Source of the DNA: Snodgrassella alvi
GTDB lineage: Bacteria > Pseudomonadota > Gammaproteobacteria > Burkholderiales > Neisseriaceae
Assembly (NCBI RefSeq): GCF_002777745.1
Contig: NZ_MEIO01000059.1
Span: forward strand, 1 to 40,539
Direction of reading: 5' to 3'
Length of the DNA stretch: 40,539 nt
Shown here one piece after another: positions 1 to 8,114 of this stretch (the first letter of the stretch is position 1; the number at the start of each line of letters is the position of its first letter). The notes below the pieces were generated by a model that was not told the DNA's origin, made no database searches, and saw only the letters and a program-made list of their open reading frames with translations. The position numbers and the translations under genes are program-made.

Positions 1-666
1 TTAATCGCATCAGAAAGCTCGGCTATAAATGGAATCATAAACGTGTGTATCGGGTGTATTGTGAATTAAAGCTTAATCTCAGGGTAAAGCGTAAACAACG
101 CATTCCTCCACGAAGCCCAGAAAGGCTATCAGCACCCAATAAACAAGGTGAATGCTGGTCAATGGATTTTATGAGTGACAGCAGTCGCAATCAACAGCGT
201 TTTAGAACCTTCAATGTGATAGATGACTTTAATCGTGAGGCGTTAGGCATTGATATTGCGGTTAGTTTACCTGCTGGCAGGATTACCCGTTACCTAGATA
301 AACTGGCCGAATATCATGGCTATCCACTCAAAATACGAGTGGATAATGGACCGGAATTTACCGGAAAAACATTCATCGACTGGGCAAAGTCACATGGTAT
401 AACCATAGATTATATTCAACCAGGTAGCCCATATCAAAACGGATATATTGAACGATTTAATCGCACCTATCGCACAGAGGTACTAGATTTATATCTATTT
501 AATAATCTGGAACAAGCAAGAAAGGTAACCGAAGAATGGCTAACCATTTATAACACGGAAAGGCCTCATGAAGCATTAAATAATATGACGCCGATTGAAT
601 ATAAAACCCTAAAACAAGCAGCATAATTTTCTACTTGAATCTTGTACTAAGTTTGGGGTATTTACA
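1..666 (+). mobile_element. IS3-family insertion sequence, right part only
   Basis: Right portion of an IS3-family element that enters from the left window edge. It carries the end of the transposase gene. It finishes with an imperfect terminal repeat (about 627-666) that matches the right end of the second copy at 4409-5573, including the shared block around TTTTCTACTT and a terminal TTACA/TTAC. The following base (667) begins a sequence that also occurs at 2018, so the element sits inside the Rhs array and has cut one cassette. Confidence 0.85.
3..626 (+). CDS. IS3-family transposase OrfB, C-terminal part (5' end outside window)
   Basis: DDE integrase/transposase that cuts and joins the insertion sequence ends. 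The frame is open from base 3, so the GTG at 45 is not a real start. The first residues (RKLGYKWNHKRVYR) are the end of the HTH_21-type region. The rve core follows with the catalytic acidic residues visible in WSMDFMSD, RVDNGPEF and NGYIERFN, and the usual C-terminal NTERPHEALNNMTP motif. No stop or frameshift is seen in this part, so it is better preserved than the second copy. The OrfA half lies outside the window. Confidence 0.9.
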   Translation, partial: NRIRKLGYKWNHKRVYRVYCELKLNLRVKRKQRIPPRSPERLSAPNKQGECWSMDFMSDSSRNQQRFRTFNVIDDFNREALGIDIAVSLPAGRITRYLDKLAEYHGYPLKIRVDNGPEFTGKTFIDWAKSHGITIDYIQPGSPYQNGYIERFNRTYRTEVLDLYLFNNLEQARKVTEEWLTIYNTERPHEALNNMTPIEYKTLKQAA

Positions 667-833
667 TCTTTTTCTTTACATTCCCTTCTTTTTTTGTTTT
701 ATTGTCACTAAGCGCTCAGATTGGCCTGCCATAAAGGGCTGGTACCCCAGACGCTGTCCGGCTTCCTGCCATACGCTACGCGTATTCTGCCATTCTGATC
801 CAGTTCGGCTAGCAGACCTGCGCTGCTGTAGAT
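667..833. repeat. Direct repeat copy 1: RHS core end plus shared junction
   Basis: Near-identical to 2018-2184. The first ~40 nt (TCTTTTTCTTTACATTCCC and following) are not part of the RHS core. The rest is the RHS core segment that encodes LLAELDQNG and the residues after it. Two core remnants therefore end at the same foreign junction, which implies duplication of one recombinant junction. Confidence 0.8.
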
Positions 834-1093
834 ATAGTAGGTGGCCTCGCCGTTTGCAGTTTTGCTGATACGCCGGCCAAATGGGCCGTATTGGTAGCAG
901 GCTATTAGTAGTATAGGTCAGGCTGGTCTGTTCTTGTCCTACTCCCCATTTCATCAGTTGATTCTGCTGATTATATTGCCATTTTCCTGCCTGTCAGGCA
1001 CTGCCGGTTCGGTTATCAATGACATCATAGCTTTAAGATTTGGCACGCTGCTCCGAGGTTTCCTGTTCTGGTTTTACCAGAGTTAAGCAATCC
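708..1093 (-). pseudogene. Rhs core remnant (cassette cut by IS)
   Basis: Minus-strand fragment of the RHS core that is intact in the gene at 17512-21660. Reading from about 1093 it matches the region QPDCLTLVKPEQ, WQYNQQNQLMKWGVG and QTSLTYT. An internal deletion then joins it to YQYGPFGRRISKT and LLAELDQNG, and it ends at a TAG just after QANLSA (stop at 708-710). Several in-frame stops and a frameshift make it non-functional. Its toxin tip is absent because the IS at 1-666 begins 40 nt further on. Confidence 0.85.
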
Positions 1094-1133
1094 GGTTGGT
1101 CAACCTGCTAAACTTTTTAACATCAGCTTTTGC

Positions 1134-1361
1134 CTATAGATAAATGATTTCTTGACAAAAATCTTTATCGATTATAAACACCTCTATTCTGAAACCTTTA
1201 GGATAATCTTTAAAACCTGAGACATTTTCCCGTTTCTTTTTTTCCTCAACTGCTCTTTCCAAAGAAGAAAAAGTACCAATTCCAAATTCTTGTACACCAC
1301 CCTGTTTGGTTTCCTTAGCATGAATTAAGCAATATACTTTTTTTCCTATCATATTCAACAC
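1134..1361 (-). CDS. Small DUF7336-like protein, putative immunity protein
   Basis: Protein of 75 residues without signal peptide or membrane segment. Its plan is a short beta segment (KKVYCLIHA), then IGTFSSLERAVEEKK, then SGFKDYPKGFRIEVFIIDKD. This is the pattern I associate with DUF7336-type proteins (YxLxH...GVYSSxEKA...PGFxDYPxGFxIDEYxxDKDxW); the family name is from memory. It is a paralogue of the next gene upstream (1385-1642), 23 nt away. Position downstream of a decayed toxin tip suggests immunity to it; this is inference. Confidence 0.65.
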   Translation of the reverse strand: MLNMIGKKVYCLIHAKETKQGGVQEFGIGTFSSLERAVEEKKKRENVSGFKDYPKGFRIEVFIIDKDFCQEIIYL

Positions 1362-1384
1362 CCTTTTAACTTTCTAATATACGT

Positions 1385-1642
1385 TTATAAAGTGACAAAT
1401 CCATCACGCCACGAATCGTCATCTAAAAAAATTTCATAAATTTCTAGTCTTTTCAAATTACTTAGATAATAACTCTTTGAAAAAATTTTTTTCCGTTCCA
1501 AAGCTTTCTCATAAGTACTATAAAACCCTAGTACTTGACCATCTTCAGCATCAAAATCTTCTGAATCAGGAGATTCTAATGCTATATCCTTATTACCATG
1601 ATAAGAATAAGTTACATAACATAACTGAAATACTATTGTCAT
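1385..1642 (-). CDS. DUF7336-like protein, putative immunity protein
   Basis: Protein of 85 residues, cytoplasmic by sequence. It contains LGFYSTYEKALERKK, followed by a beta-rich end (LKRLEIYEIFLDDDSWRDGF) that aligns with the product of 1134-1361, so the two are tandem paralogues. It begins 29 nt after the stop of the toxin tip remnant at 1672-2017, which is the usual place of a cognate immunity gene in an Rhs cassette. Of the two it is the likelier cognate partner. Enzymatic residues are not apparent. Confidence 0.68.
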   Translation of the reverse strand: MTIVFQLCYVTYSYHGNKDIALESPDSEDFDAEDGQVLGFYSTYEKALERKKIFSKSYYLSNLKRLEIYEIFLDDDSWRDGFVTL

Positions 1643-1671
1643 TATAAATATCCTTATTAAATTAAATTGAT

Positions 1672-2017
1672 TTATATCTTTAATAATTCTTTTAATGTCT
1701 GAATTATATAACTCTTTTCAGGATTAAGTCTATTTGTAACCTCTCCATGCTTTTTTAATCCGACTAAACTCTGATCCTGAAACTTTTTCATCTTTTTTAA
1801 TTTTTTATTACCATATCTTTTTCTAATCAATTGATAGGCATATTCTTCAGGATTTTCTCCTTTATATAGTGGTTTTTCTCTAGCCCAGTCAGGAGTATCC
1901 TTAGCAGATTCTTTACCTGACTGATCAGGAATTCTTTTTTTAAATTCTCTTTTGCAATTAGAATCATTAGGATCACAATCTCCATTAGGTCAATTAGAAC
2001 TAATATTTAGATCAATC
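1672..2017 (-). pseudogene. Orphan Rhs toxin tip remnant
   Basis: Minus-strand open stretch that ends with a TAA at 1672-1674. It includes NCKREFKKRIPDQSG, then PDWAREKPLYKGENPEEYA, YQLIRKRYGNKKLKK and LNPEKSYIIQTLKELLKI. The DWA..KP..GE....A..L...KYG pattern is typical of short polymorphic toxin tips at the end of Rhs or CDI proteins, but I do not assign a family. A TGA at 1990-1992 breaks the frame upstream, and there is no start codon or RHS core in frame. Immunity-type genes follow at once. Confidence 0.6.
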
Positions 2018-2184
2018 TCTTTTTCTTTACATTCCCTTCTTTTTTTGTTTTATTGTCACTAAGCGCTCAGATTGGCCTGCCATAAGGGGCTGGTACCCCA
2101 GTCGCTGTCTGGCTTCCAGCCATACGCTACGCGCATTCTGCCATTCTGATCTAGTTCGGCTAGCAGACTCTGTGCTGGCTGATG
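2018..2184. repeat. Direct repeat copy 2: RHS core end plus shared junction
   Basis: Second copy of the segment at 667-833, offset by 1351 nt with a few substitutions. Here the toxin tip still follows the junction on the minus strand; in copy 1 the insertion sequence replaces it. Confidence 0.8.
2059..2177 (-). pseudogene. Short Rhs core remnant
   Basis: About 40 codons of the RHS core (LLAELDQNGRMRVAYGWKP, then SDWGTSPLWQANLSA) end with a TAG at 2059-2061, the same end point as the remnant at 708-1093. Upstream of about 2177 the core homology stops abruptly, and the DNA up to 2382 is AT-rich with no coding signal I can support. Confidence 0.8.
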
Positions 2185-2382
2185 GTATAAAATCGGTGCC
2201 TCTGCTACCCCTGTACAATATTTATCGCGTGGTAAATAATTTTAAAACTATTACTCAAAAAATACTCAACACTATATAACGAATTTATCTCTTGTATCGA
2301 TATCAAATTTATTAAAATTTAGTAATTCAAACTCCTATTAAATAGATTAAATAGAATAAATATGCAGGTCTTTCTTAACATT

Positions 2383-2907
2383 CTAATCATCTCCTTGATA
2401 TAAAAGCCAAGCACGACAACATTTTTCATAATCCATTGCGCTGTCAGCATTATTAAAACAATATTCAAAAAACATTTTTTTACTTAGTTTTCTACTACAA
2501 CGTACGCAACTATAAACAAAATCTGGGGTACCGGCAAATAAATGATATAAACCCCATTCATGCCTATAATAGATAAAATCCACATTCTCATTTGTTATAA
2601 TTGTATAGCAATATGAACAATTTAAATCACTCAAATTTATATTGACGCCATTATTTACAAATTGCATTGATTTTTCAATTTCGTCATCATAAAATAAATA
2701 TTGATAATATTTATTAGACCCTAACCGATGAATTGCATCAGAAAGCCATTCAGCTTCGATAGAGACAAGATAACCTGCACAAGGCATTGCTATCCATTCT
2801 TTATCAGTAATAAATTTCTTGGAAATTCCTGTATCTGCATTTAAAACATATTCAAAAAAATTCTTTTTATTTTCGAATAACAGCTCTCTAGATAATGATT
2901 TATGCAT
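2383..2907 (-). CDS. Uncharacterised paralogue A, putative immunity protein
   Basis: Protein of 174 residues, no signal peptide or membrane helix. It is a paralogue of the product of 3008-3523. Shared blocks are KEWIAMP (~38), EWLSDAIHR (~54), LYHLFAGTPDFVYSCVRC (~122-138) and a C-terminal CCRAW/CEYIW. A conserved Cys-x-x-Cys and further cysteines near the end could bind metal or form a structural cluster, which is speculation. I do not recognise a named family. The gene is AT-rich like other immunity genes of the array and lies 100 nt downstream of its paralogue, probably in one transcript. Confidence 0.6.
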   Translation of the reverse strand: MHKSLSRELLFENKKNFFEYVLNADTGISKKFITDKEWIAMPCAGYLVSIEAEWLSDAIHRLGSNKYYQYLFYDDEIEKSMQFVNNGVNINLSDLNCSYCYTIITNENVDFIYYRHEWGLYHLFAGTPDFVYSCVRCSRKLSKKMFFEYCFNNADSAMDYEKCCRAWLLYQGDD

Positions 2908-3007
2908 TTAAATCCTCTTTTATTTACATACTAGTTATTCACAGTTTTAATATATATAAATCCCTGCCATATAGCAAGGATTTAAAACTAAATACTATTA
3001 AATTAAT

Positions 3008-3523
3008 TTATTGATATAAATTCCATATATATTCACATTTTTTATACTCTGGAGAACCTTTTACATATTGACAACGATATTCCGTATAAATTCTTTTACA
3101 TAAGTTCATACTACATTGAACACAGCTGTATACAAAATCGTAAGTACCAGCAAACATATGATATAAGTTATTTATATCTTTATAATACAAAAAATCAATA
3201 TTTTTATTGGTTAAAATAACACACCTATCCAAATAATCATACTCACTATTACAAATATTTTCTTGATTATTAATGATTTCTGAAAACTCTATATTATTAT
3301 CGATTCCAATAATATATTGTTCATAAGTAGTGAAACCAAATCTATGAATTGCATCTGACAACCATTCAGACTCTATCATGTCAAGATTTTCAGGTACAGG
3401 CATTGCTATCCAATTTTTTTTATCAATAAAATCTTTTGAAACCACGCAATGTTTATTTAAGATACTTTGAATAAACTCAATTTTATCTTTATAAAGATAG
3501 TTATCCTTCTTACAAATACTCAT
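3008..3523 (-). CDS. Uncharacterised paralogue B, putative immunity protein
   Basis: Protein of 171 residues. Blocks shared with the downstream paralogue (2383-2907) are NWIAMPVPENLDMIESEWL, SDAIHRFG, YHMFAGTYDFVYSCVQCS and the end CEYIWNLYQ. The ATG at 3523 follows the decayed toxin tip at 3553-3672 by 29 nt, which suggests that this copy is the cognate immunity protein and that the other is a duplicate or protects against a variant tip. No family recognised. Confidence 0.62.
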   Translation of the reverse strand: MSICKKDNYLYKDKIEFIQSILNKHCVVSKDFIDKKNWIAMPVPENLDMIESEWLSDAIHRFGFTTYEQYIIGIDNNIEFSEIINNQENICNSEYDYLDRCVILTNKNIDFLYYKDINNLYHMFAGTYDFVYSCVQCSMNLCKRIYTEYRCQYVKGSPEYKKCEYIWNLYQ

Positions 3524-3552
3524 ATATAGCCTTTTAATACCTAATTTTTTTA

Positions 3553-3672
3553 CTAAGTAGACCTTATTTCCATAGTGAGGCTACCGCTTGGACTACTCGG
3601 ACGAATTACTACTACTTTACCATTTTTAAGCTTATCATGTAGGACAACACAGTCCCTACAAACTCTTTAACT
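3553..3672 (-). pseudogene. End of a decayed Rhs toxin tip
   Basis: About 39 codons ending with a TAG at 3553-3555: RVCRDCVVLHDKLKNGK, then VVVIRPSSPSGSLTMEIRS. It has no start codon and is closed upstream by a stop. The position directly before two immunity-type genes and the plausible protein-like composition suggest the last part of a toxin tip. The catalytic part is lost. Confidence 0.45.
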
Positions 3673-3714
3673 TTTAAATTAATTTAAAATCTTTTGTTAA
3701 AATTTAATACTAAT

Positions 3715-4101
3715 TTATTCGTCAATAATTATATCTTTAAATTTTTCCGAAATATTAAATATAATATCAAGACAAATAACTTTACATTGAATTGAGAATT
3801 CTCCAAATGTCATCATATATCCTTTAATTTTATCAGTAGGATGATTTAAAAAATATATAAATTGTTCATCCGTTAAAATGTTATCCAAATTTTGGACTAT
3901 GATGATAGGTATATAACTACCTTGGAAACCATCACCTGCATCAAAATCGTCATTTTTCATTGAAATATATTTGACATTTTTGCATATAATTTCACCTATA
4001 ATCTCACCATTGTTATACACACTTGTCAATTCAAATGAGATATCATTACCATATTCTAGTATTTTAATATCTCCTAAGCCTACATCTTCTATCTTTCTCA
4101 T
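3715..4101 (-). CDS. Small acidic protein, putative immunity protein
   Basis: Protein of 128 residues, mostly predicted beta strands in its first half (IKILEYGNDISFELTSV, GEIIGEIICKNVKYISM), then FQGSYIPIIIVQNLDN and LTDEQFIYFLNHPTDK. No signal peptide, no membrane helix, no named family recognised. The start is supported by GAGGG about 8 nt upstream. It follows the decayed toxin tip at 4118-4400 by 16 nt, so immunity to that lost tip is the natural reading. Confidence 0.62.
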   Translation of the reverse strand: MRKIEDVGLGDIKILEYGNDISFELTSVYNNGEIIGEIICKNVKYISMKNDDFDAGDGFQGSYIPIIIVQNLDNILTDEQFIYFLNHPTDKIKGYMMTFGEFSIQCKVICLDIIFNISEKFKDIIIDE

Positions 4102-4117
4102 TTTTTACCCTCATAAT

Positions 4118-4400
4118 TTATTTTAAAAAATGTCCTGTTGAATGAGATTGATCCTCTAATCTCTTACCCCAGTAATTTTTGTCTTTCATTATATTTTTCA
4201 ACCCATCTTTTCTCCAGACTTTTTGAAGCCTAATCACTTCTCCACTTGGTATTATTTAAACTCTTGATTGATCAAAATTTCTAACCTATTTTTCATAACC
4301 ACCCACACTATCAGGCTTCCTTGTAAATCCTTGTTTTCCTAAATCAGCTCTTAATTTTTTGTTTCAGATAATTTTCTATCAGAATTTTTATTGTCTTACT
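4118..4400 (-). pseudogene. Decayed Rhs toxin tip, cut by the IS3 copy
   Basis: Minus-strand remnant with two in-frame stops and at least one frameshift. Readable parts are LRADLGKQGFTRKPDS, GGYEK, VRNFDQSR, PSGEVIRLQKVWRKDG, LKNIMKDKNYWGKRLED and QSHSTGHFLK (TAA at 4118-4120). The insertion sequence at 4409-5573 begins 8 nt upstream of the readable part, so RHS core and tip were separated by the insertion. I cannot name the toxin family. Confidence 0.5.
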
Positions 4401-4489
4401 TATCATCATGTAACTACCCCTTAAAATAGTACAGCATAAAAGTAGAAAATTCTCTTTATTAACCCACAGAGGATTTAAACACGAGAAAA

Positions 4490-4738
4490 ATGACTGAACA
4501 TCAAATCGTAGCTATTTTAAAAGAAGCTGAAGCCGGTATCCCCGTCAAAGAACTTTGTCGTAAATATGGTATGGGGAATCCAACTTTCTATAAATAGCGT
4601 GATAAATACGGTGGTATGGAAACCTCAGATATCAAACGCTTAACGCAACTGGAAGCTGAAAATCATAAGCTTAAGCAGATGGTTGCTGAACTCAGTTTAA
4701 AATCCCAGCTTCAGGAGGAAATCATAAAAAAGCTATAG
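4490..4738 (+). pseudogene. IS3-family OrfA with an internal stop
   Basis: Helix-turn-helix OrfA beginning MTEHQIVAILKEAEAGIP, with the motif KELCRKYGMGNPTFYK. The next codon, normally Trp, is TAG at 4595-4597. After it the frame continues with RDKYGGMETSDIKRL and the leucine zipper QLEAENHKLKQMVAEL to a TAG at 4736-4738. The stop makes OrfA, and any OrfAB fusion product, unlikely to be made. Confidence 0.85.
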
Positions 4739-4740
4739 TG

Positions 4741-5535
4741 CCAACTGGAGCACGTAAATTCTGGGCTGTGCAATTGCAAGAAAATCATTCTGTTACTATG
4801 GTCATGAGCTGTGCTATTACTGGCTTAAGCCGCTGTGCTTAAGTTACCGGATGATTCGGTGATTATATCAGTGCTATGTGCTATCACGGATAGGCATTTA
4901 CGCTGGGGGTTTCCTAAGTGTTTTAATCGCATCGGAAAGCTCGGCTATAAATGGATATCCGGATATATTGCCAGTTAAAGCTTAATCTAAGGGTACAGCG
5001 TAAACAACGTATTCCTCCACGAAGCCCAGACAAACTATCAGTACCGAATAAGCTAGGTGGATGTTGGTCAATGGATTTTATGAGTGACAGCAGTCGCCAT
5101 CAACGCAGGTTTAGAACTTTCAATATCATCGATAACTTTAATCGTGAGATGTTAGGCATTGATATTGCTGTCAGTTTACTGGCGGGCAGGGTTACCCGTT
5201 ATCTGGAGAAACTGGCCGAATATCATGGCTATCCACTCAAAATACGAGTAGATAACGGATCGGAATTTATTAGAAAAGCATTCATTGACTGGGCAAAATC
5301 ACATGGTATAACCATAGATTATATTCAAGCAGGCAGCCTATATCAAAATGGATATATTGAACGATTTAATCACACCTATCACATTGAAGTGCTAGATTTA
5401 TATCTATTTAATAATCAGGAGCAAGCAAGAAAGGTAACCGAAGAATGGCTAAACATTTATAACATGGAAAGACCTCATAAAGCATTAAATAATATGACAC
5501 CGAGTGAATATAAAACCCTGAAACAAGCAGCATAA
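4741..5535 (+). pseudogene. IS3-family OrfB, disrupted in its 5' part
   Basis: The first ~200 nt match OrfB only in pieces, with stops and frame changes. A small deletion follows GYKW, where the N-H-K-R-V-Y segment of copy 1 is missing. From 4951 the frame is open to the end and shows the rve core with WSMDFMSD, RVDNGSEF and NGYIERFN. It is clearly the same element as at 1-666 but more decayed. Confidence 0.85.
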
Positions 5536-5638
5536 TTTTCTACTTAAAGACTGTACTAGTTTGGATAATTACATAACCATTTTGAATCAGGTCAATCGAT
5601 TCGATACAGAGCAATATTAATCAACTGATTCATTTAAA

Positions 5639-5664
5639 AAATCCCAGCTTTTTAACTGGGATTT
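5639..5664 (-). terminator. Factor-independent terminator
   Basis: Hairpin AAATCCCAG / CTGGGATTT with an 8-nt loop, followed on the minus strand by a run of T. It lies 36 nt after the end of the gene at 5700-6035 and closes that cassette. A closely similar hairpin occurs at 9421-9446. Confidence 0.75.
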
Positions 5665-5699
5665 GCTATTAGTTTTATTGACTACTTAAATCTTAATAA

Positions 5700-6035
5700 T
5701 TACGGACCATTCCATCTGAGCTCTTTTCTCAACTCAGGTGGTACTAAGGCGAATAATTTCTGAATGCTTTCAACTTGTGCCACGTAAGCAACTGATAAAT
5801 CAGAATTACAATTATCATAATAATACTTAGCGTTAAAATTTAAAAAATATATATCCTTCGAATCTATACAAGAGTTTGCTCCTACAATATTCCACGGTAA
5901 AGTATGTGCCAGCTCGGCTTCAAAATAACTTGATTTATCCCTAGCTTTTACAAATGGATTACGGGATTGAGCATTTCTGATAGTGTATAGTGCTGTATGT
6001 AGTATCCGAGCATAAATCATAATTTTATCTGTCAT
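5700..6035 (-). CDS. Putative immunity protein for the ParB-like toxin tip
   Basis: Protein of 111 residues, no signal peptide and no membrane helix. It has a helical first part (MIYARILHTALYTIRNAQS), a middle part FEAELAHTLPWNIVG, and the end VESIQKLFALVPPELRKEL. It lies 56 nt after the stop of the ParB-like toxin tip and before a terminator, which is the normal position for the cognate immunity gene. No family recognised; the function is from context. Confidence 0.62.
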   Translation of the reverse strand: MTDKIMIYARILHTALYTIRNAQSRNPFVKARDKSSYFEAELAHTLPWNIVGANSCIDSKDIYFLNFNAKYYYDNCNSDLSVAYVAQVESIQKLFALVPPELRKELRWNGP

Positions 6036-6091
6036 CTTTTCTTCCTTTTTGGAAATTTCTGACCATTTGCTGGTGGATATTCCGTTTTATT

Positions 6092-6588
6092 CTAAAGTCC
6101 ATTTTTAAACAATGTTTTTACATTCGAAGTATCTCCTGTTTCTTGATAAATTTCCTTAGCTGCTGGCATCCTATGATGGCCTTCAGATACCCAGTATTTT
6201 CCATTTTTATCAACATAGCCTGCAATTATACCTTCAGGCAATTTAAACCTACAATTACCATTACGCATATCATTTTCTATATTATATGATTTTATAGAGC
6301 CCACTTGTATTCCTCCAATTTTAGGAATCTTTTCTTTTTTAGCCTTGGTTGCTTTAAATATTTTAAGAAATTGAACAGCTCTGGCAATCTTAAATACTTT
6401 ACCAACGGGAATTATGTCCCAAATCCCTATACTATGTTCTTCTCAAAATGCATATGTCATCTTATATAATTTAGAGCATTCATCAGGATCACTCCAACCA
6501 AGTTTTTTCTCATCCACTTAGTTAAATTCTCATTAGCACCGTCTCCATATCCAGCAGCTAAATTGCCTACATCTTCTACAAAATTTAC
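6092..6588 (-). pseudogene. Rhs toxin tip with ParB-like fold, frame broken upstream
   Basis: The final 70 codons (ATG-like start at 6304, stop at 6092) are open. They contain LPEGIIAGYVDKNGKYWV directly followed by SEGHHRMPAAKEIY, a signature of ParB/Srx-like nuclease domains (GHHR followed by AA). Upstream is a pre-toxin part (WDIIPVGKVFKIARAVQF; ahead of it WVNFVEDVGNLAAGYGDGA) with one TGA and one frameshift. The tip could only be expressed after repair or as the short 70-residue product. The likely activity is nucleic-acid cleavage or NTP hydrolysis as in ParB-like domains; this is inference from the motif. Confidence 0.65.
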
Positions 6589-7275
6589 CCATGCATGCAA
6601 CAATGGGCTGGTTCACCATACAGTATCCGGCATCCAGCCATACGCTACCTGCATTCTGCCATTCTGATCCAGTTCGGCTAGCAGGTCTGCGTGCTGTAGA
6701 TATAGTAGGTGATCTTGCCGTTTACGATTTTGCTGATATGCTGGTCAAACGGGTCGTATTGGTAGCTGGCCAGTTCACTGGTGTCGTTGTTGACTTTACT
6801 CAAGCGTTCGGCTGCGTTGTAGCTGTAGCTGAGTTTTTTATTGGCGCTTTCTTCTGTGGACAGTTGACCATTGGCGGTATAGGTTAAGCTGGTCTGCTGT
6901 TTACCTTCTCCCCATTTGATTAGCTGGTTAAGGTCGTTGTACTGCCACTCTCCTGCCTGCTGGGCGCTGCCTATGCGGTTGCCGATGGCATCGTAGCTGT
7001 AGGATTCGGCGCGCTGCTCTGTGGTTTCGCTATCCGGTTTGACTTGGGTGAGTCTGTCCAGTGGGTCATACTGGTAGTTGCTGCTGCCTTTTTCGGTCTG
7101 GATATGACTGATGTTGCTTACTTTGTCGTAGCTGTAGTTACGTTCGAGTAAGGTCTGGCCTTTGCTGCTTAGTTTTATCTGTACTGGGCGCTGTAAGGCA
7201 TCATAGCTGTTGGTTTGTTCTGCCTGTGGATAGGTGGTGCTGGCCAGATTGCCATCGGCATTCGTATTTGTACTG
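6589..7275 (-). pseudogene. Rhs core fragment fused directly to the ParB-like tip
   Basis: RHS core in the same order as the intact gene, from GNLAS through YPQAEQTNSYDALQRP and YDPLDRLTQVKPDSE to YNAAERLSKVNND, ending near AYGWMPDTVW. Two deletions are visible. At the 5' end, about 120 nt between two copies of GGATAGGTGATGCTG in the intact gene are missing. At the 3' end, the last ~80 codons of core are lost, so DTVW is followed at once by the pre-toxin. No start codon is present. Confidence 0.85.
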
Positions 7276-7358
7276 AATACTGTTCTCGATAGTTATGTAT
7301 TATGATGCCAAATCATTATCCTTATTTCTAAAAATTTCTATTAAAATCATTTATACAT

Positions 7359-7991
7359 TTATACTTTACCATAAAGTTCATCAATTTTTTGATTGTATTC
7401 CAGATAATAATCCTTAAACTTTTCTTTATCATATAAACGTTTATAAAGATATATTCTTCTATGAATTGTATATAAGGTATCTTTCCCACTATATCTATCC
7501 ATTTCCCAATCTTTAATGTCTATTTCCCATTGTTTGAGTGTAAATAATTGAATTTTTTCATAATCAGGCAAAAAATTCAATTTTTTTATTAATACAGTTT
7601 CTTTCAATCGTGCAATTGTCATATAACGATGAATATATTCACTACTCAATTTATTTTTATCCAGATTGGTCTTAAATTTTTCATTTCTTAAAATCCTAAA
7701 TGCATGCCGAGCCAGACAATATCGATGAGGACTTTTCCAGTCAACAGGTTTACCTAGCTGCACCAAATGTTCACCAGCTCTGATAACACATTCTTTTTTA
7801 TCTGGTTTATCAATATAAAATTCAAAAAAAGAATAAGCCTCAAGAGTATCTAATCTATAAACAACGATAGTGACTTTAATACCATTATCAACATCGTCTA
7901 CATCCATAGTATAAGCTTCAAAATATTCATTTATTCCTAAACGAATGAGTACTAAGTCAAAATATTTATGTTTTAAATATCTATTGCACAT
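7359..7991 (-). CDS. Putative immunity protein, family X member 1
   Basis: Protein of 210 residues, one of four paralogues in this window (others at 12852-13481, 13513-14121, 14706-15299). Shared features: VVYRLDTLEAYSFF near residue 45; LGKPVDWKSPHRYCLARHA near 80-98; ARLKETVLIKKLNFLP near 127; KIQLFTLKQWE; and the C-terminal YLYKRLYDKEKFKDYY. No signal peptide or membrane helix. It lies downstream of an Rhs tip and a small helical gene. I do not recognise a named family; immunity is inferred from context. Confidence 0.65.
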   Translation of the reverse strand: MCNRYLKHKYFDLVLIRLGINEYFEAYTMDVDDVDNGIKVTIVVYRLDTLEAYSFFEFYIDKPDKKECVIRAGEHLVQLGKPVDWKSPHRYCLARHAFRILRNEKFKTNLDKNKLSSEYIHRYMTIARLKETVLIKKLNFLPDYEKIQLFTLKQWEIDIKDWEMDRYSGKDTLYTIHRRIYLYKRLYDKEKFKDYYLEYNQKIDELYGKV

Positions 7992-8114
7992 GTTTCATTC
8001 CATTAGTTTACAATACATAAAAAATAAGAAAACCCTTATTAAAGACAAAATACTATATTAATAATATCACCCGATAATCTGAAGCCATTACACTTAGTTA
8101 GTTTTAAATTTTAC

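Larger units (their letters stand above)
4409..5573 (+). mobile_element. Complete but degenerate IS3-family element
   Basis: 1165 nt bounded by imperfect terminal inverted repeats. The left end begins TGTAACTACCCC and runs to AGTAGAAAATT (about 4449). The right end reads, on the other strand, TGTAATTATCC and also continues to AGTAGAAAATT. It contains OrfA and OrfB in the usual IS3 order. The three bases on each side (TCA and TAA) do not match, so no target duplication is seen. It interrupts an Rhs cassette. Confidence 0.85.

Noticed and set aside
5590-5640. Fragment behind the IS with words similar to the piece near 14,520-14,600
   Set aside because: Similarity is short and on the opposite strand, and neither piece can be assigned. 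It is noted only in the intergenic entry.
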